Shown here: piece after piece, positions 17,636-27,878 of the stretch
How the letters are laid out: each line of letters opens with the position of its first letter
Numbering within the stretch: the stretch's first letter is position 1
DNA from: Agrobacterium vitis
GTDB lineage: Bacteria > Pseudomonadota > Alphaproteobacteria > Rhizobiales > Rhizobiaceae
Assembly: GCF_013337045.2 (NCBI RefSeq)
Contig: NZ_CP118259.1
Location: 2,170,001-2,234,000 of the forward strand
DNA length: 64,000 bases
Direction of reading: 5' to 3'
Notes under the pieces: generated by a model
The model's database searches: none
What the model saw: the letters and a program-made list of their open reading frames with translations, nothing else
Told to the model about the DNA's origin: nothing
Translations under genes and position numbers: made by a program

Positions 17636-20600
17636 ATGCCAAAGCGCCAAGACATTAAATCCATCCTCATCATCGGCGCTGGACCGATTGTCATCGGCCA
17701 GGCATGCGAATTCGACTATTCCGGCACCCAGGCCTGTAAGGCGCTGAAGGAAGAAGGCTACCGGGTCATTCTGGTCAATTCCAACCCGGCGACCATCATG
17801 ACCGATCCGGGCCTCGCCGACGCAACTTACGTTGAGCCGATCACGCCGGAAGTGGTCGCCAAGATCATCGCCAAGGAACGCCCGGATGCGCTGCTGCCAA
17901 CCATGGGCGGGCAGACGGCCTTGAATACCGCGCTCTCCCTGAAGCGGATGGGCGTGTTGGATCGCTACAATGTCGAGATGATTGGCGCCAAGCCTGCCGC
18001 CATCGACATGGCCGAAGACCGCGCCCTGTTTCGGGAAGCCATGGCCCGCATTGGCCTTGAAACGCCGAAATCCATGCTGGCCAATGCCACCGAGATCAAG
18101 GACGCCGACCGCAAGACCCATGAAATTGCTCGTAATGAGGTAAAGGCCCGGCTTTCCGGCGACGCGCTCGACAAGGCGCTGGATGAGCTGGAAAACCAGT
18201 GGAACCTCGGCGAAACCGACCGCAAGCAGCGCTATATGAACCACGCGATGGCGGTGGCAGCCCAGGCGCTTGACGTTGTTGGCCTGCCCACCATCATCCG
18301 CCCGTCCTTTACCATGGGCGGCACCGGCGGCGGCATTGCCTATAACCGCTCGGAATTCTTCGAGATCATCGGCTCCGGCCTTGATGCATCGCCGACGACC
18401 GAAGTGCTGATCGAGGAATCGGTGCTGGGTTGGAAAGAATATGAAATGGAAGTTGTCCGCGACAAGGCGGACAATTGCATCATCATCTGCTCCATCGAAA
18501 ATATCGATCCGATGGGCGTCCATACCGGCGACAGCATCACCGTTGCCCCGGCTCTGACGCTGACCGACAAAGAATACCAGATGATGCGCAACGCTTCGAT
18601 TGCGGTGCTGCGCGAAATTGGTGTTGAGACCGGCGGCTCCAACGTGCAGTTTGCGGTCAACCCCAAGGACGGCCGCCTCGTCGTCATCGAGATGAACCCG
18701 CGCGTGTCACGCTCGTCGGCGCTGGCCTCCAAGGCGACCGGCTTCCCGATTGCCAAGATCGCTGCCAAGCTGGCAGTTGGCTATACGCTGGACGAGTTGG
18801 ACAATGACATTACCGGCGGCGCAACGCCCGCCTCCTTCGAGCCGTCAATTGATTATGTCGTCACCAAGATCCCGCGCTTTGCCTTTGAAAAATTCCCGGG
18901 CGCCGAACCGACGCTGACCACCGCAATGAAGTCGGTCGGCGAAGTCATGGCGATTGGCCGCACCTTCGCCGAATCCTTGCAAAAGGCGCTGCGTGGCCTG
19001 GAAACCGGCCTGACCGGTCTGGACGAAATTGAGATCCCCGGCCTTGGCCAGGGCGACGACAAGAACGCCATCCGCGCCGCCATCGGCACCCCGACCCCGG
19101 ACCGGCTGCGCATGGTGGCCCAGGCCTTGCGGCTCGGCATGTCGGAAGCCGAAGTGCATGAAGGCTGCAAGATCGATCCGTGGTTCATCGCCCAGTTGAA
19201 GGCAATCACCGATCTGGAAGCCCGTATCCGCGAGCATGGTCTGCCCGAAGATGCCGAAAACCTGCGGATGCTGAAAGCCAAGGGCTTTTCCGATGCGCGC
19301 CTTGCCAGCCTTTCGGGCAAGCGTCCGAAGGAAGTGGCAGAGCTGCGCAACGGCCTCAACGTCCGCCCGGTCTTCAAGCGGATCGATACCTGCGCTGCCG
19401 AATTCGCGTCACCGACGGCTTACATGTATTCGACCTATGAGACGCCTTTCGTCGGCGCGCTGCGCTCGGAAGCGCAAGTGTCGGATCGCAAGAAAATCGT
19501 CATCCTCGGCGGTGGCCCGAACCGCATCGGCCAGGGTATCGAGTTCGATTATTGCTGCTGCCACGCCGCCTTCGCCCTGAAGGATGCCGGTTTTGAAGCG
19601 ATCATGATCAACTGCAACCCGGAAACCGTTTCCACCGACTACGACACCTCCGACCGCCTGTATTTCGAGCCGCTGACGGCGGAAGACGTCATCGAAATCC
19701 TGCGCGCCGAACAGGAAAAGGGTGAAGTGGTTGGCGTCATCGTGCAGTTTGGCGGCCAGACTCCGCTGAAACTGGCAGAGGCCCTGGAAAAGAACGGTAT
19801 TCCGATCCTCGGCACCGCGCCTGACATGATCGATCTGGCCGAAGACCGCGACCGGTTCCAGAAGCTGCTGATGAAGCTCGATCTCAACCAGCCCAACAAC
19901 GGCATCGCCTATTCGGTCGAGCAAGCGCGCCTCGTTGCTTCCGAAATCGGCTTCCCGCTGGTGGTGCGCCCATCCTACGTGCTGGGCGGCCGGGCCATGC
20001 AGATCATCCACAATGAGAGCATGTTGCAGAGCTACCTGCTGGATACCGTGCCGGGCCTGGTGCCGGAAGCCATCAAGCAGCGGTACCCCAATGACAAGAC
20101 GGGCCAGATCAACACCCTTCTCAGCAAGAACCCGCTGCTGTTCGATAGCTACCTCACCAACGCAATTGAGGTGGACGTGGATGCGCTGTGCGACGGCGAA
20201 AGCGTCTTCGTGTCGGGTATCATGGAGCATATTGAAGAGGCCGGCATCCATTCCGGCGACAGCGCCTGCTCGCTGCCATCGCGCTCGTTGAGCAAGGAAA
20301 CCCTTGACGAACTGGAACGCCAGACTGCCGCCATGGCCAAGGCGCTGCATGTCGGCGGGTTGATGAATGTGCAATATGCCATCAAGGATGGCGTGATCTA
20401 CGTGCTGGAAGTCAATCCGCGCGCCTCGCGTACCGTGCCGTTCGTGGCCAAGACCATCGGCGCGCCAATCGCCAAGATCGCCGCCCGGATCATGGCCGGT
20501 GAAAAGCTGGATGCGGCAATTGCCGCTTACGGCGCCAAGCCCGATCCGCGCAACTTGAAGCACATTGCGGTCAAGGAAGCCGTGTTCCCGTTTGCCCGCT

Positions 20601-21118
20601 TCCCCGGTGTCGATACGCTGCTTGGCCCGGAAATGCGCTCGACCGGCGAAGTGATCGGCCTCGACACCAGCTTTGCTCTGGCCTTTGCCAAAAGCCAGCT
20701 CGGTGCCAGCGTCGAGCTTCCCCGTGACGGCGCGGTCTTCGTGTCGGTGCGTGACGAGGACAAGGTCCGCGTTCTGCCCGCCATCAAGCTGTTGACCTCG
20801 ATCGGCTTCAAGGTTCTGGCCACCGGCGGCACGCAACGCTTCCTAGCCGAACAGGGCATCGAGGCCATCAAGATCAACAAGGTTCTGGAAGGCCGTCCGC
20901 ATATCGAGGACGCCATCCGCAACCGGCAGGTCCAACTGGTAATCAACACCACCGACAGCAACAAGGCGATCTCGGACAGCAAATCACTGCGCCGCGCCGC
21001 CCTGATGCAGAAAGTGCCCTATTACACCACCATGGCCGGTGCGCTTGCCGCCGCCGAAGCCATCGAGGCGCTGAAAAAGGGCCAGTTGGAAGTTCGTCCG
21101 CTGCAAAGCTATTTCTGA
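17636..21118 (+). CDS. carB: Carbamoyl-phosphate synthase large subunit CarB
   Basis: A 1160-residue enzyme of two homologous halves. Each has a pre-ATP-grasp segment ([22 protein letters not shown] near the N-terminus; a matching [20 protein letters not shown] near residue 620) and an ATP-grasp domain ([23 protein letters not shown]). The C-terminal MGS-like allosteric domain starts near residue 1030. It makes carbamoyl phosphate from bicarbonate, ammonia and two ATP with CarA. The start [10 protein letters not shown] at 17636 is the usual one; the in-frame extension from 17555 is not family-like. About 20 residues are longer than E. coli CarB in the first half ([11 protein letters not shown] region), typical of rhizobia. 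Confidence 0.97.
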   Translation: MPKRQDIKSILIIGAGPIVIGQACEFDYSGTQACKALKEEGYRVILVNSNPATIMTDPGLADATYVEPITPEVVAKIIAKERPDALLPTMGGQTALNTALSLKRMGVLDRYNVEMIGAKPAAIDMAEDRALFREAMARIGLETPKSMLANATEIKDADRKTHEIARNEVKARLSGDALDKALDELENQWNLGETDRKQRYMNHAMAVAAQALDVVGLPTIIRPSFTMGGTGGGIAYNRSEFFEIIGSGLDASPTTEVLIEESVLGWKEYEMEVVRDKADNCIIICSIENIDPMGVHTGDSITVAPALTLTDKEYQMMRNASIAVLREIGVETGGSNVQFAVNPKDGRLVVIEMNPRVSRSSALASKATGFPIAKIAAKLAVGYTLDELDNDITGGATPASFEPSIDYVVTKIPRFAFEKFPGAEPTLTTAMKSVGEVMAIGRTFAESLQKALRGLETGLTGLDEIEIPGLGQGDDKNAIRAAIGTPTPDRLRMVAQALRLGMSEAEVHEGCKIDPWFIAQLKAITDLEARIREHGLPEDAENLRMLKAKGFSDARLASLSGKRPKEVAELRNGLNVRPVFKRIDTCAAEFASPTAYMYSTYETPFVGALRSEAQVSDRKKIVILGGGPNRIGQGIEFDYCCCHAAFALKDAGFEAIMINCNPETVSTDYDTSDRLYFEPLTAEDVIEILRAEQEKGEVVGVIVQFGGQTPLKLAEALEKNGIPILGTAPDMIDLAEDRDRFQKLLMKLDLNQPNNGIAYSVEQARLVASEIGFPLVVRPSYVLGGRAMQIIHNESMLQSYLLDTVPGLVPEAIKQRYPNDKTGQINTLLSKNPLLFDSYLTNAIEVDVDALCDGESVFVSGIMEHIEEAGIHSGDSACSLPSRSLSKETLDELERQTAAMAKALHVGGLMNVQYAIKDGVIYVLEVNPRASRTVPFVAKTIGAPIAKIAARIMAGEKLDAAIAAYGAKPDPRNLKHIAVKEAVFPFARFPGVDTLLGPEMRSTGEVIGLDTSFALAFAKSQLGASVELPRDGAVFVSVRDEDKVRVLPAIKLLTSIGFKVLATGGTQRFLAEQGIEAIKINKVLEGRPHIEDAIRNRQVQLVINTTDSNKAISDSKSLRRAALMQKVPYYTTMAGALAAAEAIEALKKGQLEVRPLQSYF

Positions 21119-21155
21119 CAGCCCGCTCAATAATCGACGCTGGCCGTCTGCGGTC

Positions 21156-21184
21156 GAAGGGTGAGGCTTTTCGCCTGACCCTTC
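21156..21184 (+). terminator. Hairpin after carB
   Basis: GAAGGGT-G-AGGC (21156-21167) pairs with GCCT-G-ACCCTTC (21173-21184) around TTTTC, with one G-G mismatch. It follows the carB stop by 38 bases. There is no T-run, so it may act with Rho or only protect the 3' end. Confidence 0.5.
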
Positions 21185-21251
21185 AAAAGCCAGGGATGCC
21201 GTACCGCGCTGATAATGCTATGAAAAGCCTCTTATCTGGCAAGGGGACAGC

Positions 21252-22517
21252 GTGGGCAAAAACATCGTCATTCTGTTTGACGGCACGTCGAATGAAATTT
21301 CAGCCAGCCGAACCAATATCGTCAGACTGCTTGGCTGCCTGACCCGCAGCGACGAGCAATTGGTCTATTATGAGCCGGGCGTCGGCACGTTCGGTGCAGA
21401 CGACGCCTGGTTGCGACTTGCACGCCAATCCGCCGAAGTCTGGGGCCTTGCAACAGGCTGGGGTCTCGACCGCAATGTCAAGCGCGCCTACCGGTTTCTT
21501 GTCGAGAACTATCGGGCTGCACCGCGTGACGAGGCCGGCAACACAATTGGCGACGATGACAGGATCTACATCCTCGGCTTCAGCCGGGGTGCCTATAGCG
21601 CCAGGGTTCTGGCCGGTTTCATCAACAGCCTGGGCATTATTGCGCCGAATTTTCTCAATCTTGTGGACTACGCCTACCGGACCTATAAAACCATTCCCAT
21701 AAACGAGCGGCATGGCGAAACGGCTGACATCGCGAGCCACTCAGCACCCTCTGCCTTCGCCGCCATGCGACTTTATGAGCGTACATTGCGCGGCTACCGT
21801 CCGGCGATTGCCTTTCTCGGCCTGTTCGACACCGTATCGACGTTGATCAACCAGACACAGAGAGGTCTCACGTTCCAGACCTTTCCCTTCACGACCCGCA
21901 ATCCGAGCGTGGCCGCTGTCCGCCAGGCCCTGGCCATTGATGAACGGCGCACGATGTTTCGACCGGTCTATTGGAAGTCCGGCCAGCCATTCTGGGGAAG
22001 CCCGTTCAAGCCGGAGGACCCGCATATGATCAAGCCTCAGGATTTCAAACAGGTCTGGTTTGCCGGGTCACATGGCGATGTCGGCGGCGGCTATAGCGAA
22101 GCGCAGAGCGCGACGGCAAAGATTCCTCTGGCCTGGATGATCGCCGAAAGCAGGCCATTCGGGCTGCACTACGACGAAGACACCGTCCATGACATCGTCT
22201 ATGGCGAAGATGACGACAACGACCATGTCAAGCTCGAGCCCCTGGCCCCGATCCATGATTCCATGACCTGGTCCTGGCTGCCGTTCGAGATCGTGCCGCG
22301 ACGCGTACCCTTTTCCTCCTGGCGCTGCCGGCCTCCCAAGGGCTGGTATCTGCCACTCTGCGACCCTCGCTATATCGGAAAGGGCAGCGTCATCCATCAA
22401 TCCGTCATCGACCGGCTGGGCAACCCGTCAAGAACGAGCCCCTACAAGCCACCCAATATGCCGCCGCCCGGCGATTACACAATCGAGCCTTGGTCTAGCA
22501 TGCCGAGTGAAGATTGA
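21252..22517 (+). CDS. DUF2235 alpha/beta-hydrolase-like protein
   Basis: A 421-residue protein of the DUF2235 family, related to the Tle1 phospholipases of type VI secretion. The nucleophile elbow is G109-F-S111-R-G113; candidate acid and base are D193 (LGLFDTVS) and H274 (AGSHGDVGGGY), giving a full Ser-Asp-His set. The start is GTG at 21252 with AAGGGGAC upstream. No signal peptide and no T6SS gene is nearby, so I do not call it an effector; a housekeeping lipase or esterase role is equally possible. Confidence 0.85.
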   Translation: MGKNIVILFDGTSNEISASRTNIVRLLGCLTRSDEQLVYYEPGVGTFGADDAWLRLARQSAEVWGLATGWGLDRNVKRAYRFLVENYRAAPRDEAGNTIGDDDRIYILGFSRGAYSARVLAGFINSLGIIAPNFLNLVDYAYRTYKTIPINERHGETADIASHSAPSAFAAMRLYERTLRGYRPAIAFLGLFDTVSTLINQTQRGLTFQTFPFTTRNPSVAAVRQALAIDERRTMFRPVYWKSGQPFWGSPFKPEDPHMIKPQDFKQVWFAGSHGDVGGGYSEAQSATAKIPLAWMIAESRPFGLHYDEDTVHDIVYGEDDDNDHVKLEPLAPIHDSMTWSWLPFEIVPRRVPFSSWRCRPPKGWYLPLCDPRYIGKGSVIHQSVIDRLGNPSRTSPYKPPNMPPPGDYTIEPWSSMPSED

Positions 22518-22965
22518 CCTGCAGAGGCCTCCATGAACCAAAACGAGACAGCCCCACCTTGGCATTTACAAAAAATCATCCTTGATCGAAGGTTAACATC
22601 CACGTAGGCCGAATCATCGGTTAGACTCGCCAGCGAGAACCGGCGATAGACGGCAGAGATAATGACCCCAAGGATGAAATACCTGCTTCTGGTCTTCGCG
22701 ATTTCGATTGCGATGTGGCTTGTCGCCATTGCCCTTGTTAACGACATCTGGAACCTTATATCAGCATCGTGACACGGTTGCGGCTGGATGGTTGTGCCGG
22801 ATGGACAGATTGAAAATACGTCCATTCGAAATCTCTGGAAATTGACTGTTACAGTCTGCTATGATGTCACGAGTTGGATATGTGGCTGGTTCCGTGGCTT
22901 TGCTTCGGGACCTGTTTTATTTTCATGGCCACGCCATGCGGGCATGAAAGGTGAAGGAAGAGGAC
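22518..22965 (+). other. Region between the DUF2235 gene and greA
   Basis: 448 bases holding one short membrane ORF (22662-22772) and the greA upstream region. A TGCTATGAT at 22857-22865 is a good extended -10 element for greA, but I find no -35 at proper spacing: TTGACT at 22842 is only 12 bases away. Confidence 0.45.
22662..22772 (+). CDS. Possible 36-residue membrane peptide
   Basis: ATG at 22662 opens a 36-codon frame to TGA at 22770. The product is a basic start (MTPRMKY) and one hydrophobic helix (LLLVFAISIAMWLVAIALV), a common shape for small inner-membrane peptides. The ribosome site (GGCAGAG) is mediocre. I have no family for it; conservation in relatives would decide. Confidence 0.35.
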   Translation: MTPRMKYLLLVFAISIAMWLVAIALVNDIWNLISAS

Positions 22966-23442
22966 ATGGTTGATAAGGTACCGATGACGCAGAACGGCTT
23001 CTCCAAGCTTCAGGAGGAACTGCGCTGGCGTCAGCAAGAAGAACGTCCTCGGATCATTGAGGCCATTGCCGAAGCGCGCGCCCATGGCGACCTTTCGGAA
23101 AATGCAGAATATCATGCCGCAAAGGAAGCCCAGAGCCATAATGAAGGCCGGGTCTCCGAACTCGAAGATCTGACTGCGCGCGCGGAAGTCATTGATCTGT
23201 CGAAAATGTCCGGCTCGAAAATCAAGTTCGGCGCCACCGTCAAGCTGGTGGATGAGGATACGGACGAGGAAAAGATCTATCAGATCGTCGGCGATCAGGA
23301 GGCCGATGTGAAGGCTGGCCGTATCTCGATTTCCTCGCCGATTGCCCGCGCCATGATTGGCAAGGAAGCTGGCGACAGTATCGAAGTCGTGGCTCCCGGC
23401 GGCTCCAAGGCCTACGAAATTATCGCGGTTAACTGGGGTTGA
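22966..23442 (+). CDS. greA: Transcription elongation factor GreA
   Basis: A 158-residue factor that rescues backtracked RNA polymerase by stimulating transcript cleavage. N-terminal coiled coil (residues 1-75) with the acidic tip ([14 protein letters not shown]), then the FKBP-like C-terminal domain. The start [11 protein letters not shown] at 22966 has GGAAGAGG upstream. Its place just before lpsB repeats the Sinorhizobium order. Confidence 0.97.
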   Translation: MVDKVPMTQNGFSKLQEELRWRQQEERPRIIEAIAEARAHGDLSENAEYHAAKEAQSHNEGRVSELEDLTARAEVIDLSKMSGSKIKFGATVKLVDEDTDEEKIYQIVGDQEADVKAGRISISSPIARAMIGKEAGDSIEVVAPGGSKAYEIIAVNWG

Positions 23443-23461
23443 TCTCCAGCCTCTGCTGTTG

Positions 23462-23493
23462 AAAAAGGCGCGCCTTGCAGGTGCGTCTTTTTT
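23462..23493 (+). terminator. Intrinsic terminator after greA
   Basis: AAAAAGGCGCGCCT (23462-23475) pairs with AGGTGCGTCTTTTTT (23479-23493) with a few non-Watson-Crick pairs, ending in six T. It separates greA from lpsB. Confidence 0.8.
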
Positions 23494-23523
23494 CTGTGAG
23501 CAGTAACCTGCAATGTAGCCGTG

Positions 23524-24624
23524 ATGACGAAAGGTACCTGTTGCGTGCTTGATCCTGCTTCAATCCTTGTGGTGGCTCCTCATTTCAAGCGGCGGCTTTC
23601 GGGCGTAACCTCCACCGTGGTGCAACTGATCCCGCAGCAGCGCCGCCGCGGACTGGCCATTGCCACACTTGGTCCCGGCCTGCCGGACACCATGCCCGCG
23701 CTGTCTTTCGCACAAATGCCAGCCTTGTGGAAAAAGCCGCGCGGCGCTTCTCATCGCGTCTGGCATGCTCGGCGCAATCTGGAAATGCTGGCAGGCGTGG
23801 TGCTGCGCGATGTGCTGCGCATGCCGCTGAAACTGCTGTTTACCTCGGCGGCCCAGCGTCATCACAGCCGCTATACCCGTTGGCTGATCTCGAAAATGGA
23901 CGCCGTGGTCGCCACCAGCGCCCGCTCCGGCTCGTTTTTGCAGGTGCCGCATAGCGTCATCCGCCACGGTATCGACACCGAGCTGTTTCACCCGCCTCAA
24001 GGTGCCGAAGACAGGATAGCCGCAACCAACCTGCCGGGCGATTATCTGATCGGCTGCTTCGGTCGGGTGCGCCATCAGAAGGGCACCGATCTGTTCGTCA
24101 AGGCGATGATTGAGCTTCTGCCACGCTATCCCGGCTGGACAGCCGTGGTCTCCGGCCGCGTCACCCCGGAACATAAGGGTTTTGCCGAGGGGCTTAAGGC
24201 GCATATTGCCGCTGCCGGTCTGACCGAGCGGATCTTTTTTTTAGGCGAGGTCGAGGATATCAAACCATGGTATCGGCGGCTGACGCTCTATGTCGCGCCC
24301 TCGCGCAATGAAGGCTTCGGCCTGACACCGCTGGAAGCCATGGCGTCCGAGACCGTTGTGGTCGCCTCGGATGCCGGGGCCTATGCGGAACTGATCGCCG
24401 AAGGCGCAACCGGTGCCGTGGTTGCCGCCGACGCCTATGCACCGCTGCGTGACGCAATCGAGCCTTATCTGGCCGATCCCGGACGCGCCTGCCTGCATGG
24501 CAAGGCGGCCGTTGCCCATGTGCGGGAAAATTTTGCGTTGGCGAGAGAAGCGGCAGGGCTGGAGGCGGTCTATAGCCGGTTACTCGGCAGGCCGGTGATC
24601 GCACCGCCCACGCCCCAACCATAA
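23524..24624 (+). CDS. lpsB: LPS core mannosyltransferase LpsB (GT4 family)
   Basis: A 366-residue GT-B glycosyltransferase acting at the cytoplasmic face of the inner membrane on lipopolysaccharide core. The N-terminal half has VVAPHFKRRLSGVTSTVVQL; the C-terminal half has GCFGRVRHQKGTDLF and the GT4 E-x7-E motif in EGFGLTPLEAM. From memory the protein closely follows Sinorhizobium LpsB (LpcC of R. leguminosarum) along its length, and the greA neighbour agrees. The start is uncertain: GTG at 23521 and ATG at 23524 are adjacent and neither has a strong ribosome site. Confidence 0.92.
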   Translation: MTKGTCCVLDPASILVVAPHFKRRLSGVTSTVVQLIPQQRRRGLAIATLGPGLPDTMPALSFAQMPALWKKPRGASHRVWHARRNLEMLAGVVLRDVLRMPLKLLFTSAAQRHHSRYTRWLISKMDAVVATSARSGSFLQVPHSVIRHGIDTELFHPPQGAEDRIAATNLPGDYLIGCFGRVRHQKGTDLFVKAMIELLPRYPGWTAVVSGRVTPEHKGFAEGLKAHIAAAGLTERIFFLGEVEDIKPWYRRLTLYVAPSRNEGFGLTPLEAMASETVVVASDAGAYAELIAEGATGAVVAADAYAPLRDAIEPYLADPGRACLHGKAAVAHVRENFALAREAAGLEAVYSRLLGRPVIAPPTPQP

Positions 24625-24634
24625 AGCCGACGCC

Positions 24635-25462
24635 ATGCAGGTGATGATCATCAATCTCAACCGCGCCCGTGAGCGGCTGGCCTTCCAGCAGGCGCAGATG
24701 CACGCCCTTGGGTTACCCTTCACCCGCATAGCGGCCTTGGATGCCGATCATCTTCCCGATCTGGACGAGGCCTATTGGAGCGGCTGGGAAAGACCGATCC
24801 GGCCCGCCGAACGGGCCTGCCTGCTCAGCCATCGCCAGATCTGGGAGGCGGTTGCCACAGGCGCAGATCCCGTGCTGGTATTGGAAGACGACGCGGTTCT
24901 GTCCGATAAGGTGCCTGCTCTTTTGGAAGCGCTGCGCCATCGCACCGATCTCGACCATGTGACGCTGGAAACCCGCAGCCGCAAAAAACTTGTCGCTCAC
25001 GCCAGCCTCTCCGATCTACCGCTGCGCCGGCTCTACCAGGATCGCTCCGGGGCTGCGGCCTATATTCTCTGGCCGAGGGGAGCCGCCAAACTCCTCCAGC
25101 GCAGTGCACGCCACGGCGCCATTGCCGATGCGGTGATCTGCGCGGCCTATGAGCTTGCCTCCTTCCAGGCCGATCCGGCTCTGGCCGTGCAACTGGACCG
25201 CTGCGTCCCCTATGGCCTGCCCGAGCCGATTGCGACCCAGTCTTCGATTTCGCCCGCTCAATCCGAAAAACAACGCCCTACCCTCGCCTTCCGCCTCAGG
25301 CGGATCAAGGCGCAACTGCGGATGGGCCTGCGTCAGCTTTGTCATAGTCATGATGCACAGCGGCGGCAGGTGCCGGTCCGGCGCGAGGATTTCGACTATC
25401 TGAAGGCCTTGGCCGTCACTCAGACCACCAACCCGTCCGCCCCCGGTGATGCTGCGCCTTGA
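24635..25462 (+). CDS. Glycosyltransferase family 25 protein
   Basis: A 275-residue LOS/LPS glycosyltransferase of GT25 type: N-terminal MIINLNRARERL, then ALDADHL and an acidic metal-binding VLVLEDDAVLSD near residue 84. It begins 10 bases after lpsB and is likely co-transcribed. The acceptor is probably LPS core or O-chain. Its 3' end overlaps the convergent gene at 25416 by 47 bases. Confidence 0.88.
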   Translation: MQVMIINLNRARERLAFQQAQMHALGLPFTRIAALDADHLPDLDEAYWSGWERPIRPAERACLLSHRQIWEAVATGADPVLVLEDDAVLSDKVPALLEALRHRTDLDHVTLETRSRKKLVAHASLSDLPLRRLYQDRSGAAAYILWPRGAAKLLQRSARHGAIADAVICAAYELASFQADPALAVQLDRCVPYGLPEPIATQSSISPAQSEKQRPTLAFRLRRIKAQLRMGLRQLCHSHDAQRRQVPVRREDFDYLKALAVTQTTNPSAPGDAAP

Positions 25463-26168
25463 GGCGGGCAAAGGCGGTATCTTCCATCTGCAACCGGTCG
25501 AAGACAGTTTTCAGCATCAGGCCAACCGGGCCTTGTGCCATCAACCCATCCAGCCGCCAGCGCATGTTGCGCAGGGTATCGTCAGTGCCGATGGTAAAGC
25601 AGGACAGGCCGGAAAACAGCGGAATCAGCTCGGTTTGCAGCCGCTCCAGCTTTTGCGCATCGGCCGGGGCCGGAGCTGTCGCCAGCACCCGCTCGGTCTC
25701 ATAGATTTTCACCGTATTGACCAGCAACGACACCAGCATGGCGCGCGCGCGCTCCCCGGCATCCGGGTGATGATCGACAAAACTGTCGGCAGCCGAAACC
25801 AGCCAGCGCAGATTAAGGTTTTCGCAGAGGAAATCAGCCTCCGCCTCCCATAGCGCCTGCAATTGCGCAAATGTCTGTTCCACCTGGAATTCGCGGCGCA
25901 GCAGCACGATCAGCCGGGCATGATGCCAGAGCAGTTCCGGCTGGCCAGCAAACTCCCGACGCAGGTTTTCCAGATGCAGATCAAGCGATTTTTCCGAGCC
26001 TCGCGTCTGCTGCGCAGTGTCACCCTCGACCATTTGATGTTTGAGTGCCTGGTAATCCAGATCCCCCTCAGCATAGCGCGCCGCGCCCCAGCGCTTGCGA
26101 TGCTGGTTAAGGGAAAAGAACCGCTCAAGCCGGGTTTTCTTGCGAGGCCGGGTTTTCTTGCCGAACAT
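25416..26168 (-). CDS. Conserved hypothetical protein in the LPS region
   Basis: A 250-residue soluble protein with a very basic start (MFGKKTRPRKKTRLER) and long amphipathic helices; I see no signal peptide, membrane segment or catalytic motif, and do not recognise the family. Helical repeats around LRREFAGQPELLWHHARLIVLLRREF suggest a scaffold. It overlaps the end of the GT25 gene on the other strand and lies 68 bases downstream of the capsule-like gene on its own strand, so it may be in that transcript. Confidence 0.75.
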   Translation of the reverse strand: MFGKKTRPRKKTRLERFFSLNQHRKRWGAARYAEGDLDYQALKHQMVEGDTAQQTRGSEKSLDLHLENLRREFAGQPELLWHHARLIVLLRREFQVEQTFAQLQALWEAEADFLCENLNLRWLVSAADSFVDHHPDAGERARAMLVSLLVNTVKIYETERVLATAPAPADAQKLERLQTELIPLFSGLSCFTIGTDDTLRNMRWRLDGLMAQGPVGLMLKTVFDRLQMEDTAFARLKAQHHRGRTGWWSE

Positions 26169-26236
26169 GCCCTATCCTGTCACGAAGGTCGCAGCAGCCT
26201 GATGAGAGGCAGCCACACAAAGCGCAACACGGCGCA

Positions 26237-27274
26237 TTACAGTCCCTGTAGCTGAAAACCAGGCAAAACGGAATGGGCAGGACTATGTCGCACCTGACGG
26301 CTACCGCCAGCGCACCGTCTGGCGAGGATTGGGGCAAACCGTTTCAACACATCCCCGGCGCGGATGTCATCCAGCGTCCAATGGGCATACGCGATATCAT
26401 GGAAAAGCTGCTCGCGTTCCGGCAAAGGCGGATCGACCACATCCTCGATCTGCTTGGAGCAAATCGGTGCCGCAATATTGAAGCGTGATAAGGTTATGAC
26501 CGGCACCCCTTCCAGCAGGGAATCCAGCGAAAAAGACGAGGAATAGCATATGGTGCAATGCGCCCGCGCCAGCTCATCGACAACGGTGAGGGACGACAGG
26601 CCGGAAAGGTGCAGGCCGGGAACTGTCGCAAGCTCGGTCTCAAGCGCCGCAAAATCCTCGTTTTTCATGCCCGGATGCGGCCGAACGATGATGGGCCGGT
26701 CCGTCAGCCTGCGCACGTGGCGAGCGGTCGCCACCAACCATTGGCGAACATCCATGCCGCGCATGGCAGCATCTCCGGGAATCTGCCCGATGATCAACAC
26801 GTGCTCGCCAGCGCTGCGATAGGGCTTCAATCGGATATTCAACGCGGCGCTTTGCTGTTCCCAGCGGTCCGGCGGGCTATTGGCATTACAGAAATCACCC
26901 TCGCCGGGCAGGGAGCCATCAAGAGCGATCCGGTAGAAATTATGCTTGAATTTATACAGGCTGCGGCGATGTCCAAGCAGGGTATGATACCAGTTAAACG
27001 ATCGCTTGCTGGTCTCACGCCCCCAGAAGCCGGTTTCGACCGTCAGCAACGGTCCCTTATGCTCAACGGCAATAGCGGTGCGCAAGGCATGGACCGGCGT
27101 CGAATCGCGCCCGAAAGATCCGAAAATTACGGCCACGTCGCAGGGCTTATAGCGCGCATCGTCCACAAGCGAAACGCGAAGGGACGGATGAGACTGTTTC
27201 GCAAAGGCCTCGAAGGGGAATTCCTTCTTCGTCGCCCGAAACAAATTGACGCGTATCGCATCAGATACCTGCAT
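26237..27274 (-). CDS. Capsule polysaccharide biosynthesis-like protein
   Basis: A 345-residue protein whose second half resembles capsular polysaccharide synthesis (KpsC/KpsS-type) proteins: VLIIGQIPGDAAMRG, then RPIIVRPHPGM, and ICYSSSFSLDSLLEGVPVI, the nucleotide-sugar (CMP-Kdo-like) side of a GT-B fold. I chose the ATG at 27274 (GAGGACTC upstream), which gives the family-like length; the frame is open much further upstream without a good start. It likely transfers a sugar in surface-polysaccharide assembly; donor and acceptor unknown. Confidence 0.75.
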   Translation of the reverse strand: MQVSDAIRVNLFRATKKEFPFEAFAKQSHPSLRVSLVDDARYKPCDVAVIFGSFGRDSTPVHALRTAIAVEHKGPLLTVETGFWGRETSKRSFNWYHTLLGHRRSLYKFKHNFYRIALDGSLPGEGDFCNANSPPDRWEQQSAALNIRLKPYRSAGEHVLIIGQIPGDAAMRGMDVRQWLVATARHVRRLTDRPIIVRPHPGMKNEDFAALETELATVPGLHLSGLSSLTVVDELARAHCTICYSSSFSLDSLLEGVPVITLSRFNIAAPICSKQIEDVVDPPLPEREQLFHDIAYAHWTLDDIRAGDVLKRFAPILARRCAGGSRQVRHSPAHSVLPGFQLQGL

Positions 27275-27878
27275 TTCGGAGTCCTCTCGGCCGTCATGGC
27301 CCTCTTGCCCGTTACGCGGCAATCCACAGGATGCAAAATACCAGGCTTGCGAAACATTAATCATAAACCCGTGATTGTCACGAGACCAACCAATTCGCAC
27401 TTGCCTTGCCCGCACAACCGCGATTTCCCCCAATTTTCCATGAAAAACCCGGGGATATGCCCGGAATTTTTGAAAAGTCCTCCCCATCCCCTTACGGACT
27501 TGTGATTTATTTTAAAAACCCTGGCGCGAATCAGTAACTTATAGGTTACTACAATACCGAGCCGTTCTATCCTCCAAGCGTCGCATCTGGCGCAAAGCGG
27601 ATAAGGGCAGGAATTGGGATCAAGATGAGCTTGATCCGCATATCTACGCAGGATTGCGGGATCCTAAAGCCGGCATAAGGCCAAGGGTATCGCGCAACAG
27701 GCATGGGGCGTCACATCAAGCGCCGCTGCGCTGTTTCCTGTGTTTGTTGCATAAATCTTTAAATCAAGTTGGGTTTAAAGAATTGCGCAACAAATTCAAA
27801 TATTTAAAGCATGTTGCATTTAACAAAACGCATGATGCTGTGGCGCTGAGACAGCGCTATCCATTCAAAGGAGGGACC
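27275..27878. other. Divergent gap in the LPS region
   Basis: About 600 bases between divergent genes, visibly AT-richer than the flanks (27480-27560 and 27750-27830). It contains family A repeat copy 3 (27748-27841), which ends 37 bases before the sulfotransferase start. No other gene seen. Confidence 0.5.
27748..27841 (+). repeat. Interspersed repeat family A, copy 3 (divergent)
   Basis: TGCATAAATCTTTAAATC, a spacer, GGTTTAAAGAATTGCGCA, AAATT, ATTTAAAGCATGTTGC and CGCATGATGCTGT follow the block order of the copy at 44224-44326 with many changes. It lies in the leader of the sulfotransferase gene. Confidence 0.55.

Noticed and set aside
19409..20836. 475-codon ORF opposite carB
   Set aside because: Antisense to conserved CarB domains; no protein-like features.
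21252..22517. Calling the DUF2235 protein a type VI secretion effector
   Set aside because: No VgrG, PAAR, chaperone or immunity gene is nearby and the protein has no marker domain; the family link alone is not enough.
22842..22865. Promoter made of TTGACT and TATGAT before greA
   Set aside because: The 12-base spacing is too short for a sigma-70 promoter; only the extended -10 was kept as a note.
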